A stretch of DNA of 64,000 nt from Rhynchospora pubera (lineage: Eukaryota; Streptophyta; Magnoliopsida; Poales; Cyperaceae): NCBI GenBank assembly GCA_028095005.1, contig CM051462.1, positions 235,656,973-235,720,972 on the forward strand, given 5' to 3'. Positions 24,501-38,680 of the stretch are shown in pieces; positions within the stretch are counted from its first letter, which is position 1, and every line of letters begins with the position of its first letter. The notes below the pieces were generated by a model. The model did no database searches, had not been told where the DNA came from, and saw only the letters and a program-made list of their open reading frames with translations. Position numbers and translations under genes: made by a program.

Positions 24501-27500
24501 TAAATTTCACATATTTTGTAATATTTGAAAAAAATGTACAAAGATCAGGTTGGGTAGAGTATAAGATGCTATCAGTTCAACAAATATTAACCAGAACGCC
24601 ACACAATAACAAGTTAGCTTGAGTCAAATGTAATTGGCTGATTTTCCATGCTTATTGTTAGATATTAGACTGTTGTTATCATTTAAAGTTTAGCGGGTTT
24701 ACCATTTCAGAAATTGAAGTCAAACATGTAAAGATTGCAGCGGGTGGCAGATCTCTCGATTAGAAAAAGGTCTGAGTCAATCAAGAAATTCTGACCAGAC
24801 ACAACCAATCAATCCATCAGATCAGTCTTAAGAGATTTTGCTTGGGCCAGATATCGCTACACTAAAGAAATCGAGATCCTATGCAGCCATTGATATACTA
24901 GTCCCAAACCATAGAATTGATTGATTTTCATCTTTTATTTACTTTCAAACTACATTACTTTTTCAATTAGGATCAAATTAGCAATGCCTTAAAAAAGAGA
25001 AATCTAACCAATGTCCTGACTAGATACTTTATTTCCATTTCTCGACATGAATTCAAGAGGCTTATCACAAGAATCTTCCTTCGCCCGGCACTTCCACTTC
25101 CTGATATTGAACTAATTGGTGAAAGAAAAAGAACAATGAAATTTGCTATTAAACTGATATTGGAGAGAAATTAATCAAAAGGAGAAAATTGTGATCTGCT
25201 CAAGGCCGCATTTTCAAATACTCAATGCTAGAGTCAATTTAAGCCTAAATTACTTCATTAAAATTTAGTGAGAGAAATGTAAAAGATCAATAATAAACTG
25301 ATTTTCATCTTGGTATACCACAGTGACTTGTATTGACATACTGCTGACATATGGAGTCCACCAACCTTATTTTCCGAAGCATATGAAATACGCCACGAAT
25401 TGAAAGTGGTCGGGGAGGAGCAAGCAAAGATTGGCTTTGCCGACACTCCTGCGCTGCATCACCTGAAAATGAATACTGCAACCTTTTAAGCCATGTAAAT
25501 AAATGGCCCTGGAAATATGATTATTTATTCTGACATAGCATAATTGATAAATCTTGATCATATAATAAAATTGGATATACATGTAATCAGAAGTATCTAA
25601 AATCATAATCAATGCTTCATATATAGAAATTTTTTAATTTCATCCTATACTAAAATATGTGAAAAGAAACTATCTATCCCCTCTGGCCCATGTTTTTATG
25701 ATAAGTAACCTTATACACCTCCTGTCTTCCAAAAGCAACACACTGTCAAGTGTAAACAATCACCTAGTTGTAAACCAAATGCTTATCAAAAGAATTCAGG
25801 GAAGTTCAGCAATTTATAATTAACTCACTTATAATCACTTCAAATAATTGGAAATAGCACCAAAAATTGTAAAAATGGGTATTTCATATGAAAATTATAA
25901 ACTGCAGGTGTTAGTGAATAAAGTAACACCAATTATTATATGCAAAACAACCCAACAACCAAAACCTAAATGACCATTAAAGGGAACATTACCAAGATCA
26001 CCAGAAGTATTGTACAAATCTTTAATCCTAGCCTTGCTTGTCCCTAGAGCCTCCTCTAAAGCTGATACAACCAAACTTCCACCAATGTTCAGTTCCTGGC
26101 TTCATATGATAAATTCGAATAACCATCAAACATCTTAACGAGAACTTCCTTATAATAAGACCATAACAATACTAAACAGATTCAATAACCTACCTATGGA
26201 TAGATGCATAAGCTGGTGTGACAAAACAGTACACAAAGCTCCCACCCTGAACCTTAAGTAAACACACTATCTAAGCCCTCATCGGGTATAACCTCACGGA
26301 ACTTCTATATACCTGAAACCGAACTGACAAGGTATCCACCAAGACTGATCAATTATCAGGTAAATAACCCAAAATGATCTAAATCCCTAACCCCGGTGAC
26401 TCAAACTATAACCCAATTCAAGCCAGCAGACTAATTCCCAATCAATCGAATCCTGACCTGAGATCACCAAGACTGATCTGATTAACATGACCAATTGACC
26501 CAGACCCTTAGTTTTGTCAAATTCTTGGCTTGGAATTTTAATTTTGTCCAACCAAAAACAACCAATCTTTTAAGGATTTCAGCAATAAATTTGTACAGAT
26601 CCAATATTTCCTTATATCAAACAAATCAAAATTGATCTAGCTCTGACTCGAAAGCATCATGAGGTCACACAAGTTCGCCGCGGGGGTTGGTTACATGTTT
26701 GAATTGACTCTGTGCGTCACTGAGTTTCAACCAAGCTTTCACAAAATTAAGTTCCAGATATAAAATGAAGCCCAACCAACCCCAACTACCCATTTTCCAC
26801 CCCCTAATATCGATAGGCAGTCATTACTTTTAAATATAATCTATAAGAAAATGATTTGAAGGGAGAAACTTATAAAATCACAGGTGACAGTTTCTATAAG
26901 ATGAGAATAACTGACCACATTCTCATGATCTGGTGCTATTTTGTTGGTGCAAAGATAGACAGCTGGAAGCACATCTTCTGGCGACAGTGCAAGCAAACTG
27001 CAAATTATATGAAGGAAATCCAATATAAAATGTAAGATAACCTGCTTGTAAGTTTTATATATATCTTTTTCTCCTTAATCATGGAGACAGCAGGAAAAAA
27101 CATCAACTAGCAACTAAAATAATGACAAGAAAAAGTTTTTTCTACACCAAGCAAAATAATCATCTCTGTTTAATAGTATTAATGGCATATGTGCGATGAA
27201 TAGAAGCCTTATTCAAAAAAGAAGAGCAAGTTCAAGTTGGCTGCTGCACCCAACATTTTATGATATTAAGAAATAATGCCAACTTGTCAATTAAGTTGAT
27301 GCTAAGGGTATTGGACAAGGGAACCATTATTATTATTTTTTTTTAGCTTTAATCCTAGTTTTAAAGTTTGGATGTTACCATATGTAACCTAAAGTATGAT
27401 AGACACTGAGTGCAAAGATAAAAGAAAGGTTAAGTAAGTGTCACATGAGAATGAAGTCAAAAGGTTAGACGCAAAAGAAGTCAAAAGAAACCTTCTGAAC

Positions 27501-30500
27501 ATGTTGCAAAACATGGCAGTAGTCTTGATTTTTCCTTTCTCCTGTTCTACCAGATTTAAAGTCCGTGCCAGATGTAGGTATGGGGCTGGTTCTCCAGCTT
27601 TCCAGCAAGCTGCAAAAGAACTGTTTTCACTACCAAACGTAATTTAGTACACCTAACGATCTACCTGGTTGGTACATAAAACTAATATCCTACAACCAGC
27701 ATGATACATAAATAGAATTTAAAACTTCAAGCCAAGAAAGGTGGTTCGAGTATGCTTGAAAAAACTAGGAAAGAATGGGCAGATGCAATATTTGTCAGGC
27801 TTTGTAAGAGCATAGCGGACTTGACAAGATCTCAAAATCCAAAAGCCTAATTGTAGGTAAAAATATCCAGTTCAAAAGCCTAAAATAAATCTAGACAACA
27901 TTGTAAATAAAGTTTTAGCACAAACCATGCATCACAGGTTCATATTCTTCAACTGGTAATGACACATTCTTGAAATCAGAATCTGCTGGTACAAAAACCT
28001 TTGCATTCAAGGTAGACACCTCCTTTCCTGAAATTTTGTCAGTCAAGAATTGTTTCTGACTATAGAACATCTCAACTGCCAAATTGATATCTCCTTGTGC
28101 CTTCTCTAGCAAAGATTCTGCAGATTCTCTAGTCATACCATCACTTATTATCTGAAGAAATCGATCCACGTCAGTTTCAGAATCATCAATCTTATCCTCT
28201 TTATTTTGGTGCAGGACTCCACCAGCTGTACTTGAAGTTTGACCAGAAGAGGCAGCTGAGAACCGTCCAAAAAGTGCAGTGATTGTGGACTGCTTGCCTC
28301 CAATAGGAGTCTGAAGAGGTGCCACAGACTTCCCTTTCTTTTTCGGCTTGGTCATCTGGGAAGAAGAACCCCTTTTCTTAGGTTTGTTTGGACCTTTTGT
28401 AGGTGTTTTGGGTGTACACAACTTTGTAATTTGAGAAAGCAATTTCTGGGGACATGATATCGAGACCTCAACCTTGGACTGTGAACTGGCAAAAGAATTC
28501 AGATCAATAGGTTCCGTTTCCTGAGGATTGGTTACTGGATCACTACTACAACTGTTTGCTTCTTCGTAAAAATCTCTCTCTCTCTCAAAGAAGTCTGAAA
28601 CTGCTTCCACGGTATCACCCCTGGAGGTCTGCAGTAGAGATGAGATTTGGTTATCAGTTACCCAATCTGGCAGCAAATTGCGAAGCTCTTTCATACCTTC
28701 CTCAGATACTTTCTCATTAACAAGCTCTGACTCTAGCTTCTGATGGAAAGGTAACAGAAAGTCATGCTTGTTCGCCATTTCGTCCACCAACCCTGCAAAA
28801 TGCTTTCTCAAAGCAATAGTACCTTTGCTACTTGACTTGTCAATATCCTCTCCGACAGTAGGGATCACCCGTTTGGGCCGCAAAAAACGCACATACTCCT
28901 TTAGCTCGCTGTAGCTTGAATGTTCACTATAAGGCACTAAATGAATCTCAAGCGGGTCCTTTACTCGAACTGCATAGCCCTCCTTTTTGGTCTCATACAT
29001 CCATCCAGTTGCACCAAAACCTACAGCTTTTGTATATCCTCTCTCTTTCATGATCTCTTCCATATTGACAAAATTAGGTCGGAAGTATGGCCAAGTCTCT
29101 CCCAAGACATTCCAACTAACTACACATACGTCGCTCGCCTCAAGATCTTCTGTAAAGAAACCAGAATCACTGAACCCTAGAATGGACAATATTTGCATTT
29201 TTCTAGAATCAACATGTAATAGGCAGTTGCACTTGCGTGCAATTTCAACCAGGATTTTCTCCTTCCCTATTACATAAGTAGCAATTAGAAATAACATTTT
29301 CTCCTCCGATCCCTTATATTCATCCCTTACCCTTTGTATTGTTCTCACTATATAGTCAATTGACTCCTCTTGAGATGAGAAACAGAATTTAGGGTTACAA
29401 TAAGTGGTATCCAAGAAGATAGCATCAGCACCAATAAATCGGAGTAAATTATCATTCTCCTTCATTGAAGGGTTGAAACGAACATCACCTGTATGAATGT
29501 ACCTGAAATACTCTAATCAGTTTATTACTGAGTATAAATAAATAAGCAATTCCATAATGATGGTTCTCTAAAAATGAAGAGCAAAACTGACTCTCCTTCA
29601 TAATGTGTTTCAAAGATACAATCCCAGCTCATTTTGTCCTTTCGAATCGTCTTCCCCTAGTCTTGACCTTAACTGGTCTTAAACAAAACCTGAGATTTGA
29701 ATAAGTGAACATAACACAACATGGGTGTAAAACTTTGGCTTTTACAATTTTACCCAATCGAGTTTGCCATTCCTTGTAATGCATCCAAAGCAACTTTAGC
29801 ACCATAAGCTTATCTTGGGTTTTTTATTTGAAGGAAAGATTTTCAACCTTTATGACCAACATACTTAGGATAATGATTTTTCACAGAAAAATAAGCCACA
29901 AGTCACTTTTGAAACACATTCTGACAGAGAATTTTTTCCCCTTATCTTAGATGAGGTATTTCAGCGAACTTTGCCAATAAATGGTTTTATGGAACTATCT
30001 CAGAAACTCCATACAGGTAACAGAACACCATCCATATGTATACAAAATGGTTCAACACACAGACATCTCTTGTAAGTCTTGGTGGTAATACTTACTAGAA
30101 AGAAGAAACATAAGCATTCGATGGTTGTATAATGCTCAATTATCCATTACTTCGCAACAACTAAACTCCAAATGACCCCAGGGAAAGACCAAAAAGAGAA
30201 AAGAAAAAAAAAGGTATAAAAAATCTTAATGAACAGGGACCAAACTAAGGATCTCTGCTATTTACACGTAACTGGATTTAAACAAAGCCAATACACTCTT
30301 AAAAGTTTGCAATACCTCTCCTTCTTTAAAGACCCACAATTCCTGAAAAGAAACTGAACAGCTCCAGGACAATGGTTTGCATCAATCAAATTCACTTCCC
30401 AACCATCAATCTCAAAAGTTTTGTCAAGATAGAGAGGATACACCAAAGAAGAAGGGACCTTCAGGATTTCTGTTAGGAGACGAGCTGTGATTTCAGAGCA

Positions 30501-31176
30501 GTAGATAATGCCCCTGCACTAAGTCATTAGCGAAACTAGTTCAAGTTGATAGGAAAAGTAATATTTAGAACAATTTCCTCGAGAATTTCAAGTATCCTGA
30601 TAATGAGAATTATCCTGTGAACACCATGTTCTCTCTGGAATTATTATTATTATTATTTTTTTTTCTAGGAGAAGGAAAGGTAAGGAAAAGGAGGCAGTTC
30701 CATTTCCACGAGCACCAATACAGGATATAAAGAGGATGACATCTTCTAATGTTTGCATAAATTACTCCTACATTCTAGAAGACACAAGGAATGTCGACTG
30801 CTATATGTGAAAAAGGAATAAATTCTTACAGTTTAACTGGAAAATAAATCGTGATGACTAATAATTGTGAAAGATCATACCTACACCATGAGGGGCCTAG
30901 GCCAGTGTAATGGTCAGAGTGGAAGTGCGATAGGAAGTAGGAGACAGAGAAGTCGCCAGCGAACCGAAACCCGTCGATGATGAACCTGGAGTTCGGGATG
31001 AGATTCGGGTCGGGAATGTCTGGTGGGACTGGGGGAAGAGGCGCGTTTTGCGAGAGGAGAGAGTGGGAGAGCGGAAGCGAGGCGTCGGGGTCGGCAGTGG
31101 AGGTTGAGGCGGATAGGAAGAGCGAAGAGGTGGATAGGGTTAGCTTTTCGGGGCTGGAGAGATCGGCGGTCGCCAT
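18598..31176 (-). CDS. LIG6: DNA ligase 6 (SNM1-like nuclease fused to ATP-dependent DNA ligase)
   Basis: Plant-specific fusion ligase for DNA repair, linked in Arabidopsis to seed longevity. Twenty-two exons, 5' to 3': 30881-31176, 30316-30513, 27926-29502, 27492-27609, 26916-26997, 25993-26095, 25366-25462, 25009-25111, 24167-24295, 23547-23594, 23135-23232, 22990-23055, 22254-22413, 21898-22002, 21585-21634, 20756-20790, 20585-20643, 20324-20485, 19725-19813, 19519-19618, 19329-19446, 18598-18797. They sum to 3,993 bp, 1,330 aa, in one frame. The N-terminal metallo-beta-lactamase/DRMBL region has HFHSDH (84-89), DANHCPG (H146), HTGD (D171) and SEHSS (near 359). The linker has two UBA-like helical segments (about 434-477 and 610-649), a Lys-rich stretch (528-557) and a PIP-like QSTITALF (569-576). 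The ligase core has KYDGQR, with adenylated Lys972 split by an intron, and EGIMIKSL. All key residues are present, so it should be active. Confidence 0.96.
22503..22620 (-). mobile_element. Retroposon tail in a LIG6 intron
   Basis: A poly(T) run on the plus strand (poly(A) on the minus) follows a segment that reads TTTCAGG before the A-run on the minus strand. This resembles the 3' end of a short non-LTR insertion. No coding sequence or target duplication was confirmed. Confidence 0.35.
23787..23990 (-). mobile_element. Possible non-LTR retroposon fragment with a poly(C) run, LIG6 intron
   Basis: A poly(T) run at about 23790-23801 (a poly(A) tail on the minus strand) borders a segment with a run of about 19 C followed by 5 G near 23863-23886. 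The layout looks like a short retroposon 3' end. It lies within a LIG6 intron, and no duplication was found. Confidence 0.35.
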
Positions 31177-32269
31177 GGATGATGACGACCTTCACCTTCG
31201 CCTGGGAAGTATCAGGTTTAATGTTTAGTGGAATAATTAATGGCTGGCGAAATTTGCTGCGTACCCTTCTAAAACTTCCAAATTGTATTTATCCCCACTA
31301 AACGGTGACCAATTTTTTACGTGGAATGAGGAAAGGACTGTTTGTTCGCTGCGGTAATGCGGCTGATTATTTGATCTGAATCAAATCGGATGACATAACA
31401 TAATAAGAATTCTCGAATGAGGACTTGAGGAGTCGCGTCGCGTCCTTTGAATTCATTTCAAGTATTCATTGCCTATCAATTGTGCAAGTAATTTGTAGTG
31501 ATCCCCGTACAGTGTAGCTCGTTTTCGGCCTTCAACCTTCCTCTCACGAGTCTCACCGTGTCTACTGTCTACGGGGCTCATCATCAGACAAAAAGTACCC
31601 ATCTTCCTTTCGTGCAGTATGCAGTAACCTGCATATCTGGTGGAATTAGTAAATTTACTAGCCTAAGAACACTTTCTAATCTGATGTGCCAACAGAGACA
31701 GACTATCGTCATTGCACATTTGAGTGAGCTAAAAGATTAGGTGGATCTCTTAAACAATAACTTTATGTAGTTATATTGGAGGTCTGGGTATGTTATAAAA
31801 GCAGAGGCAGTTTTTTTTTTTTTTAATGCCAATTCAATTTAACAGCATTAACCATTTTCCAGCATTTCACAAACAATTGGGTTGTAAGGAGAAAAAAGAT
31901 TTCAGTGTACGAATCCACAAAATGAACTTTATAGTTTTAACAAGTTTGACGTCATGATTAAACGAGGAGACTCATTCAAAATTTCATCCTTGGCAAAGAA
32001 ATTAATTAAGCCTGTGGATTGTTGTGATATCCACCTCTGTGCCACATGCAGTGCTTTTCTCTATTGATGATTTCTATTAAACCACGAAACATACATTAGC
32101 ATTTAGCAATATCCAAATTATCTGAATTTCTTAAACATCTTATGTAGATAACTACACTGCAGTATCTCATAAAAAAAAATTAACTAGAATTGTAGATTAA
32201 AAACAAACGACTGTCGACTGGAGTCGACTGTCTATCCCCCACATTATGAAAGGAATACATTAGACCTAT
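31177..32269. other. Intergenic: LIG6 promoter and MAP65-3-like 3' flank
   Basis: A 1.1-kb gap between the LIG6 start and the stop of the upstream MAP65-like gene, both on the minus strand. It must hold the LIG6 promoter and the MAP65 3' UTR. Nothing else was recognised apart from a poly(T) run near 31812. Confidence 0.6.
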
Positions 32270-35200
32270 CTATCTACTCAGATAAAGTGCCAGTCGCCTC
32301 TCCTCGAAAGAAAACTCGACCTCAGGAGATAGCTTTATATTCTCTTCTTCAAACTTAAGAGCAACTGGGGCTGGCGTGCAAGCTACTTGCATGGGTGAAG
32401 GTGAAGGTGCAGCAATAGGGGTCTTAGAAGCAATGATTGGTACAGTTTTTGGAGGTCTATTCTCTTCTTCAATATCAGCTGGTATCGAAGCCAGAGGCTT
32501 TGAAACAGGTGTAGTTGGTGCAAGCTGGTTTCCTGGTTTAACCTGAGAAAAAGGTTTCCGCAGTACTTCTGATTCCCGTGAAGTATTGTTACTAGTTGCA
32601 TTAAAAGATAACTTTCTCACTGTCAGTCCAGCAATATCCAGACCTCTGCTAACTGAAAATCAAAAGTGACAGTGTTATTTGTTCTGTCCTATTTTAAAGT
32701 TTAATTGGAGTGTTCAGTAACGGCCCGAACCATAAAACCAAAAGCCAAAAGCCAAAAGTATTTATAAACAATTATAATTGTAGTCGAATAATAAACCAAG
32801 AAACATACCAGGAGATAATGTACCCATCTCATCTGCCTTTTTGGCTGCCCGAATGGCCCTGTTTGAGTGTGCAATATCTGTCTTGGAGTGCTGATTCATG
32901 GCACCACCAAGTGATAGCCTCCTATTTGGAACACCTGTATTTTTTGGGGTCTTTTTCCCATTCAAAGGTTTTGACGGGCTAGGCTTTGACCCGTATAGTG
33001 CCTCCTGCTCGGCCATAAGTTGCCCTTGGAGTTTCTTTTGATCCTGAAAACATTTACAACCAACATTTGCTTTCTTTAATAGGTACAACATGATGAAAGT
33101 GGTATAACCTTTTGGATGAAAAGCTGTACTACCCAAAGATATAATTGGTCGAGTGGAGTGCATTTGTCAAAAATGCTGCACTAGCAATAGTTTATATTGT
33201 TTTTTATTGCAGGAAAAATTTCTCATTCATGTTTAGGTTGTGCCTGAGTTAAAGAAGGAATGTTACCCTTTGTCTCTTGCGCTCCTGCTCTTTCTCTTGT
33301 CTTAAAATAGTGTACTCTTCCAGCATTGTCAAAAGACGAACCTGCGTATATAACAGATACGATCAGTAGCTTCCTCAAAATTTAAGAAAAAAATTGACCT
33401 GCATCATTGCAAGCTGGTGGCACACCAGTGCCGCCGATCGATTAATCCAAGACAATTTTCAGCTATTATACATGGATTTCGGTTCTAAATGGAAAATGGA
33501 AAAAGCGAGAGTCTTTCGGTCACTTCAGTTAAAAAGTGATACAGTATGTTGTAATACTGCCAATAAAGTAAGGTTGCTTAAATTCAAAAGAACAATTGAT
33601 TGAAGTAAGAAATCCATACGCCATCATATGCAAAGTCTGTTCCCCTTTCATTCTCCCAAGTGGTTACCTTCGCTTCTAGATTGTCCACCATTGCTGCTCA
33701 TGGAGGAAAAAGTTATCATAAAAATTCATGGTCGTGATAAAAGGGCATAATTGAGAAAACAATTGTAGCACAGCTTTGTTGTACATACTAGGGGCACTAT
33801 CCCAGTTGGCACTTAGGAGCCATGCTGTACATAATCATTATTGCAAAATTCCATCAATTTCACCATTTAACCCCCCAGCTAGCCTTATTTCCCCTCATTT
33901 GTATAGTTAAGCCTACATTAACCTTAGCGACACAACCAAAACCAATTTTATGCAATTATGGAAAATAATAGTTCACACAGAAATTGGCATGGCCCAACTA
34001 TGCAATTTAAGCAACACGCATGTTGCAAAAAGAACAACCTATTTTATTGAAGTTCACCTAAATTTGTCGAAATTTAATCAAATTAAACTTTACTTTGGTG
34101 TTAGTAACCTTCGATTGTTTAAATTGTAGTATTACAACTAGCCTCACTATACTCAGAAATTCAAATAAATAAATACACCAATAAAAAAGGGAATAGGGGA
34201 CAAATATATATGTTGTCAAGAAGTGTAAGTAATAGTTGCTACTTGGGTAATGCTGAAATTTGTTCCACCCAAAACGGCAATACCTTGGTATCAACCATTA
34301 ATGACCTAGCAAGCTCCTTTTGGTGGAGATTTTGCTAACCAAGTTATTCATTCAAACAAGTGCCACTAACCATCATTATTCATTCAAACAAGTGCCACTA
34401 AACATTTTTCTTTCTTTCCCTCAGATATTGAATTTTACCTGGGATTTTGCTAATCAGGTTTCGTGCCTTCTCAGCCCGCTTAAGTGTAAGATGTGCTCCT
34501 CTTCCAGCATTGTACCGGTTTTCATCCTATCAGAAGCACATGTAAAAGGAAAAGAAGTTACTGCCATTTTGTTTTTGTTTTTTTTGGCTTAGTCATAGTG
34601 TTTAATTAATTTCATGTGCTAAATCCATCTAAATTGTAAAAAAATGTTCAATTTACCAATTTACTTAACATATGTTTCAGTGCAAATCAGTATCCATGTT
34701 TGGTGTAAACCAGTATCCATGTTTAAGTGCAAATCACTATGGTACGAAATTTACCAAAAACCTAATGTTTTTATCTTACTGTATCAATTACGATACTAAA
34801 CAGGCTAGAGAAAGAGTACGGTAAATTGGTTTGTTCATCAATGAATAAAATACTGCAGGTAATACCTTATTATACTCCTCGAGCCAGGATTCCTCCTCAC
34901 ATGCTGCCAGCCATTTCTCGATTCGCTCAAGAATATCTTTGCGGCTGAATGCTTCTTCTTTCACTATTGCAATCTGTGCCTCAATTTGTTCCAGCACTAG
35001 AGATGGATCAATAGCACCTGCATAACATACATGGGGAATTCACAAAAGAAACAAGTGATGATTAATGATCAATGATTACTGAGAATAATAGGTATCTAAT
35101 AAGCAGTAGATTGGACTTTTACTCATGCGAGAGTAATTGCCAGTTTCATCATTTAACATCCAACTATACATGCTAATGTGCTAAGCAACAAAAATTACAC

Positions 35201-38052
35201 TTGTCACAGAAACTTCTAGTTTGTAGCATGTACAGTACTGTACTTTCATTTATACATAAGCAAGTGCAGAAAAAATTAAATATAGAGACGGGGTACAAAA
35301 TGTTTTACTATACAGTTAAAAGACAAGGCAGGCACATGATCTATATGTAAGAAATTCTTACCAGCTTCAATAGCTTCTATAGGGAATTCTGTCTCACAAC
35401 CAACTTCACCAATTATGTGGGCCCGCCTCCTGTGTTCCTCCAGTTCAGTTTTTTTCTTCAACACAAGATCCTTCATCTTACTAGCTTTCAGCTGTTCGAG
35501 CCTTAAAACCTCTGCCTCTACCTACATATTAATTGTTCTACCCACTGTTAACTGACTTGCTATCCAAGTGACAACTCACTTCATTTATCGTTGGCTTGTA
35601 ACTTTCTCTAGCTTATCTCAAATTTTGATACTGTTGATGATTTCCTAGTCTTATGCAAATGCACTTACGTAGCTAATGTAATCCTCAGAAAGAGTATTGG
35701 GCTCAGTTATCTCATGCTCAGAGGCAGCTAATTTACAAGTCACATTTTGAAAAAGCTGTTGCTCTTCGATTGGTGTATCCATCAAATTCCAAAGCTCCAG
35801 CATGGTTGTTGCAAGATCTTGAAGCTGCCACCAAAATGACACTTAATCAAATAAAATTGGGGGAAAATAGAAATTAAAGCTCCATGTCAACAAGGATCTG
35901 CAACTAAACAAATACCAAAATGAAATACAATCTCAATCTGTGCTGCCAAATTCTGCTTCTTATCATATAGAACTAAACTTATTTAGAAAGGATGTAGGCC
36001 TAGAAAGATTTTTTTTTATCAAATTGCTGTAGTCTAATTTTGGAATGATAGACCATGATTTAAAAATATTAAATGGCTATTAAATGTTTTGAAACTGGCA
36101 ATGGTGATGATTGCATGAGATTTGCTTCAAAGAAACACAGAAAATCTTACCTTTTGCATTCTTTGAATCTTGACCTTCCGCAAACTGTCGATGGCACACT
36201 CAAGTCTTACAATTGTATCATCACTAATGCATTTTGATCCCTCATTTTCATCTAGACTTGGATGCACTCCAGACACGGTTTCCTTGTAGTCTAAACCTAG
36301 TACCTCACAGAGCATGCTAAGGCTCTTTAAGTAGTCAAACACTTGCTTCAGACGCTCACTCTAAAAGATGCATCACAGTAACAAATTTCAGGTTAGTCAA
36401 AAGAACAATTTAAACAGCGCACCAATATTGCGCAGTGACCACAATGAAATATAATGCACCAGTAGTGCATCTCGAAACCATAAATTCCATAGAAGTTTTC
36501 TACACTGGCTGGTATACACTTCATTAGGAATTTGTTACCAGGAAGATACCACTCATGACCAATATCAAAATTTATATGGGATCTTACAGGTAAAAAGAGA
36601 GGCTTCTTCTGGTGGCTCTTTGTTTTAAGTTTTAACAATTTGACAAAAATTCCTCAAAAATGGAACCAAACACAAGTAGACCAAGAAAAAGCAAATGCCT
36701 AGAAGATTATACAGAAAGGAACAGCATGGTTCTTGCAATGATGGTCCTAACCTTTTCTTTTTGTAGAGCTTGTAGTCGCATGGTCAATTCTTCAAGTTTT
36801 CTCATGGATAGGTCAGACTGATCCAGGGCAATGTCAGAGGAATTGTAATCTGAATGACCTATTTCGACTGAAATCTTCTTTATCTGCTCAATAATTTCAA
36901 GAAATTGACCCCACCTCTCGGCCTTCCTTTTCTTCATCTCCTCGAGCTGTGGAGCTATGGCCTTCAGCTCCTCTCTCAGGCCTCCAGCATTTTGATTTGA
37001 CTGCCAAAAACAAACTTTTAAAAAGAATACAAGAGTAGAATTTCTAAAATGTCATCCTTAGGTTAAGGAAAACACCAAGATCAATAAAATTATTCAACAT
37101 ATACGAACTGAACTTGATTTGTGAAAAAGGAGCATTTGAAATAATCTTATATTAAATAAAAAAAAAACAAGGGATGCTAATTCACAGGCGCACACTGATG
37201 CAAGCCCTTGCCAATAAATCAACTTGTGTAAAGTCATCAACCCACAGCAGTGCTAATCCAAGCTCCATTAATTGTGAAGTTAACAAAAAGTGTCTAAACT
37301 ACAAAGCGGAAGGGGGTGATGAGGCACTTGAGCATTTAAGCATCAAGATGTAATTATTTTTTCAATCAAGGACCAGTTTGACCCAATTTTGCTTGATTTA
37401 CCCAAAACTCAGAGCATCTACAACTACAAAATAAGGTAAACTTTCAGGTACACCCCAATAAGATATGGAGATATCAAATATAATCCATGCATAATAAAAC
37501 ATATGAAATTATTCCCAAAGAAACAATAAACCTGACTAATATGAACAGGTCGTTCTCCCATTGCAGAGCAGATAGCAGCCAGCTCAGCCTCTGAATCAGC
37601 AATGGCTTGGCGTAGCTGGGCCCTTCGCTTGTTTGACTGGTCAACCCTCCTTCTATACACCTCCAGGCATTCTCGTTCCAGCTCCAGTAGCATCTTATCC
37701 TTTTCTGGATCAGACTCACCAATCTCATCCCATATCACCTGTTAGTGTTAATGAGATTGAATAATATTTTTTTTTAATAATTAGCAATTTAGTATTCAGA
37801 AACACACATATTTTACTCAAGGTTCAATCAAGCCAGAAATTACTCCTAGACCCAGGTAAACAAACACAAAGTCACTTCCATAGCAAATACAGACTTGACA
37901 CTAACAGTGCCAATTAAAAGCTTGATATGCTGAAAAGATTATAGATGCAGAAGAAATAGGCAAAACAAGGTGAGCTGTACCTGAAGTTCATGCAGAAGAG
38001 TTTCACAGGTAGTCTCCATTTCGCTAAGATGATTTTTGGGGAGACTTGTCAT
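32270..38052 (-). CDS. MAP65-3: 65-kDa microtubule-associated protein, MAP65-3/PLEIADE type
   Basis: Ase1/PRC1-family crosslinker of antiparallel microtubules. The MAP65-3 subtype acts at the phragmoplast midzone in cytokinesis. Twelve exons: 37981-38052, 37532-37738, 36752-37000, 36151-36360, 35669-35824, 35362-35521, 34866-35017, 34439-34526, 33620-33693, 33267-33341, 32809-33043, 32270-32652. They total 2,061 bp, 686 aa, in frame throughout, close to the roughly 700 aa usual for this subtype. Recognisable blocks include WDEIGESDPEKDKMLLELE near the N-terminus, MLELWNLMDTPIEEQ, LERIEKWLAACEEESWLEEY, the microtubule-binding GRGAHLTLKRAEKAR, and AEQEALYGSKPSPSKPL followed by a basic, Ser/Pro-rich tail ending in EFSFEERRLALYL. 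The AICSAMGERPVHI segment and the tail separate it from MAP65-1-like members. A 5' UTR intron above 38052 is likely. Confidence 0.95.
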
Positions 38053-38680
38053 TCAACAAAAGCAACAATTTTCCTGAAAATATACACATATTTCAACTAT
38101 AGTAAAAGAAATTAGCAGAAAAGGGAGCCCTAATAATTGAGCACCTCCAACATATGACTGTACTTTAGGAAAGCAACTGGACTGGATGTAACTAATGCCA
38201 TTTAGGAAAGCAAAACCTACTCGGCTGATTGAAAATAGTGTTATTCGTAGCTCAAGGGGGAAGTGATAGGAAAACATGGAAGCAAAATAGAACTCTCAGC
38301 AAAGTGATCTCGAGTAAATCTAACATTGGTAGTAGGAATTTCACTAAAAGGAATTGGAAACCTAACCGTGTACCATGATTCAGTTATGTAGATTGAACAA
38401 GTCAGCACTAAACCCTAACAAAACCAAACTGGAATTTTGAGCTTAAAAAAGTAAAATTGACAAGGTAACCTCACAGAATTGCTTCAATTTCACGAGAATA
38501 TAAGATAATTAGCTCTCAATTTCATAAAAAAGCGCTAGCAAGAGAAGAAAAATCACACGAAAAGCAATTCAAAGATTCACAAAAGGTGAAAGAAAACAGG
38601 AGGAGAAAATAGTGAGATTCTTACTAGGATTTAGATCTGATGTTTTCGAGAAGATACTTTAATCGAATCAGGTTAGATCT

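Noticed and set aside
28941..29277. Plus-strand open frames opposite LIG6 exon 3
   Set aside because: Antisense shadows of a well-supported coding exon.
30977..31301. Plus-strand open frames opposite LIG6 exon 1
   Set aside because: Shadows created by GC-rich coding sequence on the other strand.
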